Of a DNA stretch of 33,721 bases, positions 20,846-30,139 are shown piece after piece. Source of the stretch: a virus; IMG/VR virus record IMGVR_UViG_3300049483_000322, positions 1 to 33,721 of that record; one strand, written 5' to 3'. A program made the position numbers and the translations under genes. The first letter of the stretch is position 1. Every line of letters begins with the position of its first letter. The notes under the pieces were generated by a model, which had not been told where the DNA came from, ran no database searches, and saw nothing but the letters and a program-made list of their open reading frames with translations.

Positions 20846-22080
20846 GCGCAATGCAGCAAGCGCTGCTTATGGCCTCCAGTAGTGCTGTATCTGTCATTAC
20901 ACTGTCAACTTCCGTTCCCACAGCCGATTACAATCTGTTCGTACAGGCAGGCTCACCAACGGGGGTTGCTGATGTAACGCTGACAATCAACAGCGGTGGA
21001 TACTTGTATGGCTCAAGCAACGTAACGTATGCCCTGGATACCGGCACTGGCTGGGTCGCTGGGTCGACGTTGACTGTGATTAACAACGGCGGTATCTACG
21101 GATACGCTGGTGTTGGTGCTTTGGAAACTGCAACCAACAACCTGGCTGGATACAATGGCCAAAATGCAGGACCTGCTGTCAATGCACAGTATGCGGTATC
21201 GATTGTTAATAACAGCGTTGTTGCAGGTGGTGGTGGAGGTGGTGGTAGCGGTGGTAACATCAACAACGCTGCTTCAGGTGGTTGGACACTGAACTCTGGT
21301 GGTAATGGCGGTGGTTTTGCTGTATCTACGGGCGGCAACGGTGGAAGTGGTGTCAATAATGCACCGCCTCCAACAACCGGTGGTCGCGCCGGCGGTGCTG
21401 GGGGTGCTGCTGGTCAACAGGGTGCAGCATACACGGTAACCGGTACGCCAAACGCATTCTACAACACAGCGGTGTTTGCAAACAGCGGCTCTGGTGGTGG
21501 TGGAGGAGGTGGTGGTCTTGGTTCATACGGTGGCAACGGCCAGAACTCACAGAACCTATCAGTGACATACAATGGTGGTACTGGTGGCGCTGGCGGCAAG
21601 GTCGCTGTGTCAAGCAGCAACATCACATGGTCAACGCCAGGGATTCGGTATGGTCGCTTGGATAGCACCCCGTACACATACCTGGGCGGTCCAACGATCA
21701 CGTACGTTTCATCAACGCCAGGGGTTGCCGCATCACTGCAGTTCTCTGTACGTGGTGACGGTGTTATCAATGACTTTGGAACATATGTGACCCGCTCTGT
21801 AGTGAACGGTACAATGCCGCAGTCGTGGTACCAGCCAAACACAGCCAGCATTGGGTCTTCGTACTGGGTTCGGTTGACGATTGTGTCAGGTTCTACACCA
21901 GGATCTGGTACGGTTGGATCGTGGTTGGCTCTCAGTTCAACACAAACTTGGATTTGGACATCAGCTACAACTGGTGTAAGCACAGTCGGTGCAACGGTTC
22001 TGGTGGAGATCTCAACAAGCGCTGGTGGCAGCCCAGTTGTTACTTCAGGAACATACATCGTCGCTGCCCAGCACGTGTAA
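20842..22080 (+). CDS. Gly-rich tip adhesin 1
   Basis: A 412-aa protein from the ATG at 20842. The N-terminal 110 residues are beta-rich (FVQAGSPTGVADVTLTINSG). They are followed by several glycine-rich motifs ([47 protein letters not shown]). Such runs are the hallmark of polyglycine-II adhesins such as the gp38-type tip proteins of T-even phages, where loops between Gly runs contact the receptor. The last 150 residues form a separate beta domain. It directly follows fibre A by an ATGA overlap, as fibre-then-adhesin pairs usually do. The next late motif overlaps its stop codon. Confidence 0.7.
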   Translation: MSAMQQALLMASSSAVSVITLSTSVPTADYNLFVQAGSPTGVADVTLTINSGGYLYGSSNVTYALDTGTGWVAGSTLTVINNGGIYGYAGVGALETATNNLAGYNGQNAGPAVNAQYAVSIVNNSVVAGGGGGGGSGGNINNAASGGWTLNSGGNGGGFAVSTGGNGGSGVNNAPPPTTGGRAGGAGGAAGQQGAAYTVTGTPNAFYNTAVFANSGSGGGGGGGGLGSYGGNGQNSQNLSVTYNGGTGGAGGKVAVSSSNITWSTPGIRYGRLDSTPYTYLGGPTITYVSSTPGVAASLQFSVRGDGVINDFGTYVTRSVVNGTMPQSWYQPNTASIGSSYWVRLTIVSGSTPGSGTVGSWLALSSTQTWIWTSATTGVSTVGATVLVEISTSAGGSPVVTSGTYIVAAQHV

Positions 22081-22084
22081 ATAT
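22077..22084 (+). promoter_or_regulatory. Late promoter motif GTAAATAT for the second fibre
   Basis: GTAAATATACGTTAC begins 33 nt before the ATG at 22110 and contains the TAA stop of the upstream adhesin gene. Confidence 0.64.
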
Positions 22085-22109
22085 ACGTTACAAACATCAA
22101 GGATCAAAA

Positions 22110-23471
22110 ATGCCAGCTGTTTCCCTCTCCCCTGCGTTGAATGAGGCGCAGTTCTTTTCCAATCTTGGCGTTCCCCTGAATGGCGGGAAGATTTTCTCCT
22201 ATCAAGCCGGCAGCTTCAGCACGCAGGCTCCTACGTACACGTCTGCCTCTGGTGCTGTTGCGAATGCAAACCCAATTGTGCTGGATTCCAGCGGTCGCTC
22301 TGGCACATCAATTTGGTTGGATGATGCGCAATCATACAATCTGGTTCTAACGCAGTCGGACGGTACAACCGTCCTCCGTTCGTACGATGATGTCACCGGC
22401 GTGCCACCCCAGCCAGTCGCTGGTTCTGGCATCAACGTGTGGAATGCAATCGCCGTTGCCCCAACGTTCATCAACGCAACGAATTTCATTGTCACTGGTG
22501 ACTTCACAACGGAGTTCGCTGTTGGTAACCGTGTCCGGTTCACAGTTGGTTCTGGATTCGGATACGGCACAGTCAGTGCGTCCGTGTACTCTGTTCCCAA
22601 CACGACTGTCACGCTGATCAACGACACGATCGCACTTGATAGCAGCATCAGCGCTGTGTTCTGGAGCACATTGGTTGTTGGTGGTATCACAGTTGATGCA
22701 GGTGCTGTCAAGTACACATCTGCACTGACATATCCAGCTGGCACAGTTGGCAACCAGATCCAATCCGCAGCCGCAGCCGCAACATCACTGGGCAGCCGGA
22801 TCAGTAGCACATACGTTGTGCTGCCTTTGACTGGTGCTCCTGCGTATGTCGGTACGGCAGACGCTGCAATCGTATCGTATGCTGTTGGTCAAACATTCAA
22901 CGTTCAGTTCAACGGTGCTGCGTCTGGTGCATGCACGTTGAACATCAACGGGATTGGTGCTGTTTCTCTGAAGCAGTACGACTACCTGGGTAACCGGGTC
23001 AATCCAGTGATTGGTGCTTTTATGGTCAGTCCTGTCCTGTATGACGGCACATACTTCATGATCATTGCTGCACGGCCAACTGCATACGCTTACCCAACTG
23101 TGTACCACATGGCTCAACCGCTTGGTGCTTCTTCGTCACGCACCGTGTACCTAACAGCAGGTACGTGGACACTATCGTTGCTGACGATTGGACAAGACCG
23201 TGATGACCTGAGTACAGGTAACAGTAACTTCACTGTGACGCAAACCGCTACACTGGTCACGATCGGCAACATCACTTCATCGTTTGCAATGTTCCGCTCC
23301 GGTGGTGCTGGTTACGGCCGCATCGTAGGCGGGCAAGACCTGGCCGTGTCGTCATTTGCGATTGTCAGTGAACAAAACTACACACTGCAACTGGGACCAG
23401 TTGTTGTGACCGGCAGCGGCACAGGGAACTACATTCCACGTGGTGCGTTCGTAACCCTTGAGAAGCAATAA
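22110..23471 (+). CDS. Tail fibre/spike B, paralogue of fibre A at the N-terminus
   Basis: A 453-aa protein from the ATG at 22110, which has AAGGATCAAAA before it; a longer frame reaching back to 21825 is a shadow of the adhesin gene. Residues 1-105 ([45 protein letters not shown]) are closely similar to fibre A, so both should dock at the same virion site. The rest differs: a beta domain ([20 protein letters not shown]), a module with [20 protein letters not shown], and a C-terminal jelly-roll-like part. Cysteine is rare. Two paralogous attachment domains with unlike distal parts suggest mixed or alternative fibres. Confidence 0.75.
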   Translation: MPAVSLSPALNEAQFFSNLGVPLNGGKIFSYQAGSFSTQAPTYTSASGAVANANPIVLDSSGRSGTSIWLDDAQSYNLVLTQSDGTTVLRSYDDVTGVPPQPVAGSGINVWNAIAVAPTFINATNFIVTGDFTTEFAVGNRVRFTVGSGFGYGTVSASVYSVPNTTVTLINDTIALDSSISAVFWSTLVVGGITVDAGAVKYTSALTYPAGTVGNQIQSAAAAATSLGSRISSTYVVLPLTGAPAYVGTADAAIVSYAVGQTFNVQFNGAASGACTLNINGIGAVSLKQYDYLGNRVNPVIGAFMVSPVLYDGTYFMIIAARPTAYAYPTVYHMAQPLGASSSRTVYLTAGTWTLSLLTIGQDRDDLSTGNSNFTVTQTATLVTIGNITSSFAMFRSGGAGYGRIVGGQDLAVSSFAIVSEQNYTLQLGPVVVTGSGTGNYIPRGAFVTLEKQ

Positions 23472-26400
23472 TGGCATCAGGAGATCCACGCTCACAGATT
23501 CCGCTTCACTATCAATGGTTCGATCTGAAGACGGGACGTTTGACACAGCCTGCTGCATTCTGGTTGCAGCAGTTCGCTAATGCTTTGCCTCCAACTTCTG
23601 CTGGATACGTCAACAACGGTGGAGACCTAAACAACTCCAACGGCCAAATCACGATTTATCAGGGCAATTCAGGCGACTTAGTCGGTGTTGACCCTGACCC
23701 AGGAAACATCTTTATTTCCGTCGATACAGGCGTGATTTACGGTGTAATTGGCGGTATTTGGATCGAAATCTCTCCAGCGCTGACTGGTGACGTGACAAAG
23801 CCGTACGGAAGCAACGTGACCACGTTGGCGACGGTAACAACACCAGGCACGGTCGGTAGCGACACAATGATTCCCTCAATCACGTATGATGAGAAGGGTC
23901 GAATCATAAGCGTAACTGCGTACCCACTGCCACCAAGCAGTGCTGCTGGGGGTGAGAATCAGATTCAGTTCAATGTTAGCGGTGGCTTGGCAGGTGATTC
24001 GCTTTTCACATACGATCCATCGACCAAACTACTGACGGTAACGGACATCCACGTGACCGGACAGATCACGTTTGATACCCCTCTAACAACATTCAACAAC
24101 CTGTCCCCTCTAACAACCAAGGGTGATTTGCTGACGCACAATGGCACAAACAACGTGCGGGTTGGCGTTGGTGCAGACGGATACTCCCTGCAAGCAGATA
24201 GCACACAGACCAATGGCGTCAAGTGGGCACAAGCAGGAACAGTAACATCTGTCGCTGTCTCTGGTGCAAACGGGATTGGTGTATCTGGTTCTCCTATCAC
24301 GTCTTCCGGCACAATCAACCTGTCGCTGGGTAACATCACCCCAACAGGGGTTGCTTCAACTGGTACAGTGACCGGTACGAACCTTTCCGGTACAAACACA
24401 GGTGACCAGACAATCACGTTGACTGGTGACATCACCGGTTCTGGTACAGGCACATTCGGCACAACATTGGCTACTGTCAACGGTAACGTTGGTTCGTTTA
24501 CGAATGCAAACATCACGGTTGATGCAAAGGGCCGCATTACAGCAGCCGCATCCGGCGGGGCAGGTGCAGGAAGTGTAACGTCTGTCAACGCTGATGGTGG
24601 TAGCACAGGCCTATTGTTCACTGGTGGTCCTGTCACGTCATCTGGCACATTGCTGCTGTCTGGTACTCTGGCCGTTACTAATGGCGGTACTGGAGCTACG
24701 GATGCACAAACAGCGTTCACCAATCTCGCTCCATCTCAAAGCGGTCAATCTGGTAAGGTGTTGACATCAAACGGTATCTTTGCTGAATGGCAAACTAGTG
24801 GCGGGGGCGGTGGTGGTGGTAGTCCTGCGGGGTCAAATACATACGTTCAATACAACGGCGGGGGTATTTTTGCTGCCGATGGTGCATTTCGTTGGGACGT
24901 TTCTACGCAAACAATGACACTTGGCAACCCAGCTGGTCCAGGGCCAAACATAACAATTCAAAGCAGTGACTTTTCCACGTCTTCTACTGTGCGTGCAATT
25001 GGAATTGCTGGTGGCGCAAATACTGACACAACAACAGGTGATGGTCAAGCAGTATTTTTGACTGCTGGATCAACGCTGGCAGCTGGCGCTGGTGGTGCCA
25101 TTGTCCTTCAAGCAGGTAGTGCTGCCGTCGCAGCAGGAGGCAAAGGTGGTACCGTCTATCTATATGGTGGAAGTGGTAACCACAATACCGGCGTAGTCAC
25201 TGCCTCTAATGTTGAGATTCTTGCTGGAACAAACAGTGGAACTGGTACCAACGGGCGTGTTATGATTCAAGGAGCTGCCGCTGGTGGATCAGGGGTTGGT
25301 GGACACGTATATTTGAAGGGTGGACTGGCCTCAACAGTCGGTCACGTCGGTGGTGCCGTCTTTATCAATGGTGGTGACCAGGGTCCCGTCGACGGTATTG
25401 CAATTAGTACAGGAGCTGTCGACATTCGGGGCGGTAATGCCCGCAGTCCTGTAGGGAACACAAGTACGGGTGGAACTGTTTCCATATACGGTGGATATGG
25501 CGGTGGCTCCAGTGGTACTACTGGTGGTGCTGTTGCGATCAATGGCGGTACTACCTTTGGATCGAACGCTAACGGTGGCGCAGTGTCGATCACAGGTGGA
25601 CTGGCTTCAGGAGCTGGCGCGGCCGGTCATGTTACGATTGGAGGTGGCACGGGTGGCACTGCTGGTACTGTTATAATCACGACAAGTGGTAGCAGCCGAT
25701 TGATCTTTGGCGCTGCTGGTGGCTGGACCGTCAATGCAACAGAAGGTACATCGGGTCAAGTGTTAACGTCTCAAGGTGCGGGTGTGACTCCACAATGGCT
25801 AGCACCGGCAGCCTCTGTGACGTCCTTCAGCGCTGGCACAACGGGATTTACCCCAAGCTCTCCAACAACAGGTGCAGTAACACTTGCAGGCACGTTGGCT
25901 ATTGCAAACGGCGGTACCGGTCAAACTTCACAGACAGCGGCTTTCAATGCATTGGATCCGTTGACAACAAAAGGTGATATCATTGTTAACGACGGAACGA
26001 ACTCAGTTCGTTTGCCTGTTGGCACCGATACGTACGTGTTGACAGCAGACAGCACACAGACGTCTGGTGTTAAGTGGGCAGCTGGTGGAGCGGGAGGAAG
26101 CAGTGCACTAAGTGCTATTACAGCTGCAATTGCTTCAAACTCAATCAACAATGGTGACTTTGCACAAACGTGGAATTGGGCGCTGACGACGGCAGCCAAG
26201 TCTGCATTTACATTCACTGAAAATACAGCAGCGACAAATGGTGCTGGCGCACAGTTCTTGCTTGATGTAGGTACTATCGCTTCATCGACAGCCAATCCAA
26301 TCCGCATTCGTGCACAAGGTAATGACATTCTGACGGTGACAAGCACTGGTGTGACAACGTTGCAGGGAGCCAATGCAAGTACAGCACGTGCCGTAACAGT

Positions 26401-27253
26401 CCAAGGTGGCAACAGCTCCAGTGGTGTTGGTGCCACTGCGTCTTTGATTGGTGGTAGTGCGTCTAGTAATAGCGCTGGTGGTGCTGCTATCATCACAGGC
26501 GGAGCAGGAGCAGGAAGTGGTGCAGGTGGGGCGGTCACTATTACAGCAGGAGCGGGTGACGGTAATAGCGGAGCTGCTGGGGCGGTCACCATTACTGGTG
26601 GTGCAGGCGTGTCGGCTGGTAACGGTGGTGATGTCATTATTAGTGGTGGCACACCAGCCTCCTCACACGGTGGCAGTGTTTCAATTACAGGGTCAGCGGC
26701 ATCAGGTAGCAACAAGAACGGTGGTATTGTCACGATCACCGCAGGTGCAAAGACAGGAGCAGGCACAGACGGATCAATTAAGCTGGTCATTCCAGCAGCC
26801 GGTGACCTGCAAATCAATGGAGCTGCGGGTACGTCTGGGTATGCGTTGACATCTGCTGGAGCTGCTGCACCACCAACTTGGTCAGCGGTGGTCACACCAA
26901 CGGGCACACAAACCCTAACTAACAAAAGAATCACACTGCGAATTGGTACAGAAGCATCCAGTGCGACGTCAACGCCGGACTCCGACGCATACGATCAGTG
27001 GAACGTAACAGCCCTGGCTGCTGCTGACGCCTTTGCTGCCCCAAGTGGTACACCAACGGACGGTCAAAAGCTAATGATCCGCATCAAGGATAACGGAACC
27101 GCACGTGCCCTAACGTGGAATGCAATCTACCGTGCTGGAACAGACATTCCTCTACCGACAACTACTGTGATAAGTAAGACGATGTATATTGGGTTTGTTT
27201 ACAATGCCGCAGATTCGAAGTGGGATCTTATTGGTGTAGTAGGAAATATCTAA
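23471..27253 (+). CDS. Giant tail fibre with beta-solenoid Gly repeats
   Basis: A 1260-aa protein. The first 100 residues ([32 protein letters not shown]) look like a short attachment region. Repeat modules follow that are shared with fibre A ([55 protein letters not shown]). Residues of about 500-760 and 960-1110 form long GGxVxIxGG beta-solenoid arrays. Each array is followed by an insertion-like connector ([30 protein letters not shown]). The C-terminal 160 residues ([20 protein letters not shown] to [20 protein letters not shown]) match the knob-type end of many phage fibres. It starts at a TAATG junction with fibre B. Confidence 0.74.
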   Translation: MASGDPRSQIPLHYQWFDLKTGRLTQPAAFWLQQFANALPPTSAGYVNNGGDLNNSNGQITIYQGNSGDLVGVDPDPGNIFISVDTGVIYGVIGGIWIEISPALTGDVTKPYGSNVTTLATVTTPGTVGSDTMIPSITYDEKGRIISVTAYPLPPSSAAGGENQIQFNVSGGLAGDSLFTYDPSTKLLTVTDIHVTGQITFDTPLTTFNNLSPLTTKGDLLTHNGTNNVRVGVGADGYSLQADSTQTNGVKWAQAGTVTSVAVSGANGIGVSGSPITSSGTINLSLGNITPTGVASTGTVTGTNLSGTNTGDQTITLTGDITGSGTGTFGTTLATVNGNVGSFTNANITVDAKGRITAAASGGAGAGSVTSVNADGGSTGLLFTGGPVTSSGTLLLSGTLAVTNGGTGATDAQTAFTNLAPSQSGQSGKVLTSNGIFAEWQTSGGGGGGGSPAGSNTYVQYNGGGIFAADGAFRWDVSTQTMTLGNPAGPGPNITIQSSDFSTSSTVRAIGIAGGANTDTTTGDGQAVFLTAGSTLAAGAGGAIVLQAGSAAVAAGGKGGTVYLYGGSGNHNTGVVTASNVEILAGTNSGTGTNGRVMIQGAAAGGSGVGGHVYLKGGLASTVGHVGGAVFINGGDQGPVDGIAISTGAVDIRGGNARSPVGNTSTGGTVSIYGGYGGGSSGTTGGAVAINGGTTFGSNANGGAVSITGGLASGAGAAGHVTIGGGTGGTAGTVIITTSGSSRLIFGAAGGWTVNATEGTSGQVLTSQGAGVTPQWLAPAASVTSFSAGTTGFTPSSPTTGAVTLAGTLAIANGGTGQTSQTAAFNALDPLTTKGDIIVNDGTNSVRLPVGTDTYVLTADSTQTSGVKWAAGGAGGSSALSAITAAIASNSINNGDFAQTWNWALTTAAKSAFTFTENTAATNGAGAQFLLDVGTIASSTANPIRIRAQGNDILTVTSTGVTTLQGANASTARAVTVQGGNSSSGVGATASLIGGSASSNSAGGAAIITGGAGAGSGAGGAVTITAGAGDGNSGAAGAVTITGGAGVSAGNGGDVIISGGTPASSHGGSVSITGSAASGSNKNGGIVTITAGAKTGAGTDGSIKLVIPAAGDLQINGAAGTSGYALTSAGAAAPPTWSAVVTPTGTQTLTNKRITLRIGTEASSATSTPDSDAYDQWNVTALAAADAFAAPSGTPTDGQKLMIRIKDNGTARALTWNAIYRAGTDIPLPTTTVISKTMYIGFVYNAADSKWDLIGVVGNI

Positions 27254-27254
27254 C

Positions 27255-27962
27255 ATGACAACACAAACATTCACAACCACAGGTGCCAACAGTTGGGTAT
27301 GTCCCAGTGGTGTAACCCGGGTATACGTGGAACTCTACTCAGGTGGTGGAGGTGGTGGAGGTGCTGGAACAGGAACTCCTGCGCACGGTGGAGGTGGTGG
27401 AGGTGGTGGATATGCTGCTGGATATGTAACGGTTGTTCCAGGGACAACGTATACTGTAACAGTTGGTGCCGGTGGTACTGCAGGAGCAGCGGCAGCTGGT
27501 GCTGGTGGAGCTGGTGGTGTGACGTCGTTCAGCGCAGCCGGATCTCCAACGACAACCGGTGGGGGTGGAGGCAACGGTGGTACGACCGACGGTGTTGTAA
27601 CAGGTGGCGCTGCTGGTACAGGTACAGGCACCGTATCCAATAATGGAGGCGCAGGTGCAACAGCCATTGGCACGAATTCTGCGGGTGGTGGTGGGTGTGG
27701 TGATGCGGTTGGTGTGGGAACAGCGGGCACGAATGCAAACCCCGGTGGTGGAGGTGCTGGTGGTGGCGGGATTGGAGGTGCCGGTGGCGCCGGCGGTACT
27801 GTTGCTGGTGCTGGTAGTGTTGGCGGAGTTGGCGGAATTCCTGGTGGTGGCGGTGGCGGAGGCCGTAAAAACAATGCAACAAACCGGGCCGGTGGTGTCG
27901 GTCGGCGTGGTGAGGCATATTTAACGTGGACAGTCAACTCTTTACTGCCATTCTTCAACTAA
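27255..27962 (+). CDS. Gly-rich tip adhesin 2
   Basis: A 235-aa protein. The opening MTTQTFTTTGANSWVCPSGV, followed by RVYVELYSGGGGGG, is the common start of glycine-rich adhesin domains. Numerous Gly runs follow (HGGGGGGGGYAAGYV, TGGGGGNGG, NPGGGGAGGGGIGGAGG, PGGGGGGGR), separated by variable loops, and the protein ends GRRGEAYLTWTV. This is the layout of polyglycine-II sandwich tip proteins. Loop sequences rather than Gly runs would carry host specificity. It follows the giant fibre after one base and probably forms its receptor-binding tip. It is the second such protein in the genome. Confidence 0.72.
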   Translation: MTTQTFTTTGANSWVCPSGVTRVYVELYSGGGGGGGAGTGTPAHGGGGGGGGYAAGYVTVVPGTTYTVTVGAGGTAGAAAAGAGGAGGVTSFSAAGSPTTTGGGGGNGGTTDGVVTGGAAGTGTGTVSNNGGAGATAIGTNSAGGGGCGDAVGVGTAGTNANPGGGGAGGGGIGGAGGAGGTVAGAGSVGGVGGIPGGGGGGGRKNNATNRAGGVGRRGEAYLTWTVNSLLPFFN

Positions 27963-27974
27963 CAGGTATCCATA

Positions 27975-28169
27975 ATGAATCAACACCTTGACCACACAAT
28001 CCAAGTAGTCGCCGTAAAGTCAGCTCCACCGGTAGCAATAACTGCACTATCAATTTGGGGTGTACCTCTACAAGATTGGGTTTACATCGTGACAATTGTC
28101 TACGTTGTCATGCAAGCAGCACTGCTGGTGTACAACTTTGGAGTGAAGAAGCATTGGTGGAAGTTCTAA
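27975..28169 (+). CDS. Holin candidate
   Basis: A 64-aa membrane protein. The sequence APPVAITALSIWGVPLQDWV, then YIVTIVYVVMQAALLVYNF, contains one strong transmembrane segment (about residues 34-55). A weaker hydrophobic stretch (18-30) precedes it and a basic tail GVKKHWWKF follows. The 'PPV.it...i.GvplqdWVyi.Tivy...Q' pattern is typical of small holins from podophages with N-out or class II topology. It would form membrane lesions at the end of infection. No endolysin gene is found next to it or elsewhere in the window. Expression is with the fibre operon. Confidence 0.7.
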   Translation: MNQHLDHTIQVVAVKSAPPVAITALSIWGVPLQDWVYIVTIVYVVMQAALLVYNFGVKKHWWKF

Positions 28170-28187
28170 CCTGCAACAGGGTCTAGC

Positions 28188-28195
28188 GTAAATAT
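28188..28195 (+). promoter_or_regulatory. Late promoter motif GTAAATAT
   Basis: GCGTAAATATACGC, a palindromic context with GCGTA/TACGC arms around AATA, begins 31 nt before the ATG at 28219. It probably drives the packaging operon 28219-30135. Confidence 0.66.
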
Positions 28196-28218
28196 ACGCC
28201 TATACACAGAGGACACAT

Positions 28219-28395
28219 ATGACCGAACAACGCACATTGACAGCTCAAGCAAAAGAGCTGATGGCAGCATACGACGCTATCAGCAAGCAAGAAAATGCAG
28301 CCAAGGGCAGCGCAAAGCTGCTGCTGACGTTCGAACTTGAAGCAGCAGTTGAACAACTGAAGCGCCTTTTCCTGTTGGGGAAGCTGTATGATTGA
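28219..28395 (+). CDS. Small helical protein preceding terminase
   Basis: A 58-aa protein, MTEQRTLTAQAKELMAAYDA... ending EQLKRLFLLGKLYD. It is almost entirely helical and charged. The ribosome binding site AGAGGA lies 5 nt before the ATG, and a late motif is 31 nt upstream. It overlaps the next gene (28388) by 8 nt, so it is translated in coupling with it. I recognise no family. Position before a 100-aa protein and TerL makes a packaging accessory role possible but unproven. Confidence 0.6.
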   Translation: MTEQRTLTAQAKELMAAYDAISKQENAAKGSAKLLLTFELEAAVEQLKRLFLLGKLYD

Positions 28396-28690
28396 GAACA
28401 ACCCCCACAAGCGTGTTACTGAAGGCCAGCTGAGGAAGCAACACGCAGACGAAATCCGTGACAGCATTGCAACGTTAGTTGACCTGCTGGAGAAGTTTGG
28501 AAGAGAACACTACTTCCAAGCATACGCACCCGATCTATCCGTCAACCCCACAGACCACACAGCTTTGATGAGCTGGGGGATTGATACAGACGTTCAGACA
28601 GCGATCGACTTGACATTGAAGTTCAATGAGCAGTACGGTGACCAACTACCACGTCTGAAGGTGATGCTACTGGGCAATGTCAACCTATGA
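28388..28690 (+). CDS. Hypothetical protein preceding terminase
   Basis: A 100-aa protein with a basic helical N-terminus (NNPHKRVTEGQLRKQHADEI). Helical segments follow (RDSIATLVDLLEKFGREHYF) and a compact C-terminal part (GIDTDVQTAIDLTLKFNEQY). It starts inside the 58-aa gene and overlaps TerL by an ATGA junction. This is the position in which TerS is often found. It lacks an obvious helix-turn-helix, so TerS is assigned more cautiously to 11892; this protein remains the alternative candidate. No family is recognised. Confidence 0.6.
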   Translation: MIENNPHKRVTEGQLRKQHADEIRDSIATLVDLLEKFGREHYFQAYAPDLSVNPTDHTALMSWGIDTDVQTAIDLTLKFNEQYGDQLPRLKVMLLGNVNL

Positions 28691-30135
28691 GCCAACGCCA
28701 AGTCCACGAGCTGTCGCTTGATGAGAAGGCAGAGCTGTACCTTCTATTGGAGACCAAACGTCTGTTGATGCGTGATCGCAAGATGGACACAATGTTTCCA
28801 ACGGATGGTCCACTGCGTCGTGAGTTGTACAAGAAGCAGATCGACTTTTTCAAGGCAACCAAGAAGTCGAATGAAGTGATGTTGCTTGGTGGCAACCGAA
28901 CCGGTAAGACGTGCGTTGGTGCTTACGCAATAGCTGTATGGACAACTGGTGAATACCCAGATTGGTGGGCAGGCCGCGTGTTCGACGGTCCTGTTGATGT
29001 TTGGATCGCTGGAGACACTTCAAAAACAGTCCGTGACATTGTCCAAACGGAGCTACTTGGACCAGCAGACCAATACGGTACTGGCATGCTTCCTAAGAAG
29101 TCAATCGGCACAATGTGGAAGGCAAGTGGTACAGCCGCCTACATGGATACTGTTGAGGTAATGCACACAAGTGGCACTCCATCCCGAATCCAGTTCAAGT
29201 CGTATGACCAAGGGCGTAAGGCGTTCCAAGGGACAAAGAAGGACATCATCTGGTTGGACGAAGAGAGCGATGATAGCATCTACCAAGAATGCTTGATGCG
29301 GACAATGACAACCGGCGGGTTGGTGATTCAGACAATGACGCCTCTGATGGGTCTGACGCCGCTGATCAACTCATTCAAAACAGCCGACCCGAAGTCGGGT
29401 CGTATAGTGATCACGGTGACATGGGACGATGTGCCTCACCTGACACAACAAGACAAAGACCGCCTGTATGCTGGGTTACCTCCACACCAGCGTGATGCCC
29501 GTAGCCGTGGTGTTCCACAACTCGGTGCAGGTGCAATCTATCCAGTACCAGAATCAGGGTTTAGTGTTCCACCATTTGAGATTCCCAAGCACTGGAGACG
29601 GGTATACGCACTTGACGTTGGTTGGAATTTCACTGCGGTCGTGTGGTATGCAATCGATCCTGATACAGGTGTACGATACATATACAGCACACACAAGCAA
29701 GGTGAAGAGCGTCCACTGTTCCACGCAGATGCAATTAAGGCAAGAGGTGCGTGGATCCCTGGTGTGATTGACCCGGCGTCACGTGGCCGAAGCCAAGATG
29801 ACGGTGCAAAGTTGGTTGACCAATACAAGGGACACGGGCTGGCTCTTGACTTTGCAAACAATGCAGTTGAAGCAGGCATTTACGCCGTGTGGGAGGCGTT
29901 GAGCACTGGTAAGTTGAAGGTGTTCTCAACCGTAGCGGACTGGTTCGCAGAGTTCCGCACATACCACAGAGATGAAAAGGGTCGTATTGTCAAGAAGGAT
30001 GACCACTTGATGGATGCAACCCGATACGGGTGGATGGCAGGTGACAAGGCTATTGTTGAGCCGGTGTCAACGCAGCCGTACCAGCAATACCAAGTACCGA
30101 ACCAGTTCCGCCCACAACCAATCATACGGAGATAA
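28687..30135 (+). CDS. Terminase large subunit
   Basis: A 482-aa packaging motor that pumps DNA into the prohead and cuts concatemers. The ATPase domain has Walker A GGNRTGKT (residues 67-74), Walker B with catalytic acid IIWLDEE (186-192) and a coupling motif QTMTPLMG (near 215). The C-terminal RNase H-like nuclease begins with ALDVGWN (near 310), continues through GVIDPASRG, and ends with KKDDHLMDATRY (about 440). The three acidic positions expected for the two-metal nuclease are visible. The length is typical. It overlaps the preceding gene by ATGA and is followed by the GroES-like gene and the portal. Confidence 0.92.
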   Translation: MSQRQVHELSLDEKAELYLLLETKRLLMRDRKMDTMFPTDGPLRRELYKKQIDFFKATKKSNEVMLLGGNRTGKTCVGAYAIAVWTTGEYPDWWAGRVFDGPVDVWIAGDTSKTVRDIVQTELLGPADQYGTGMLPKKSIGTMWKASGTAAYMDTVEVMHTSGTPSRIQFKSYDQGRKAFQGTKKDIIWLDEESDDSIYQECLMRTMTTGGLVIQTMTPLMGLTPLINSFKTADPKSGRIVITVTWDDVPHLTQQDKDRLYAGLPPHQRDARSRGVPQLGAGAIYPVPESGFSVPPFEIPKHWRRVYALDVGWNFTAVVWYAIDPDTGVRYIYSTHKQGEERPLFHADAIKARGAWIPGVIDPASRGRSQDDGAKLVDQYKGHGLALDFANNAVEAGIYAVWEALSTGKLKVFSTVADWFAEFRTYHRDEKGRIVKKDDHLMDATRYGWMAGDKAIVEPVSTQPYQQYQVPNQFRPQPIIRR

Positions 30136-30139
30136 CCAA

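Noticed and set aside
25921-26934. 337-aa minus-strand ORF under the giant fibre gene
   Set aside because: Proline/valine/alanine composition typical of an antisense shadow of Gly-rich coding DNA; no ribosome binding site or promoter.
27335-27958. Proline-rich minus-strand ORF antisense to adhesin 2
   Set aside because: It is the reverse image of GGT/GGC/GGA glycine codons; no expression signals.
19124-27962. Diversity-generating retroelement acting on the fibre genes
   Set aside because: No reverse transcriptase, no template/variable repeat pair and no accessory protein seen; repeats are modular duplications rather than adenine-specific variants.
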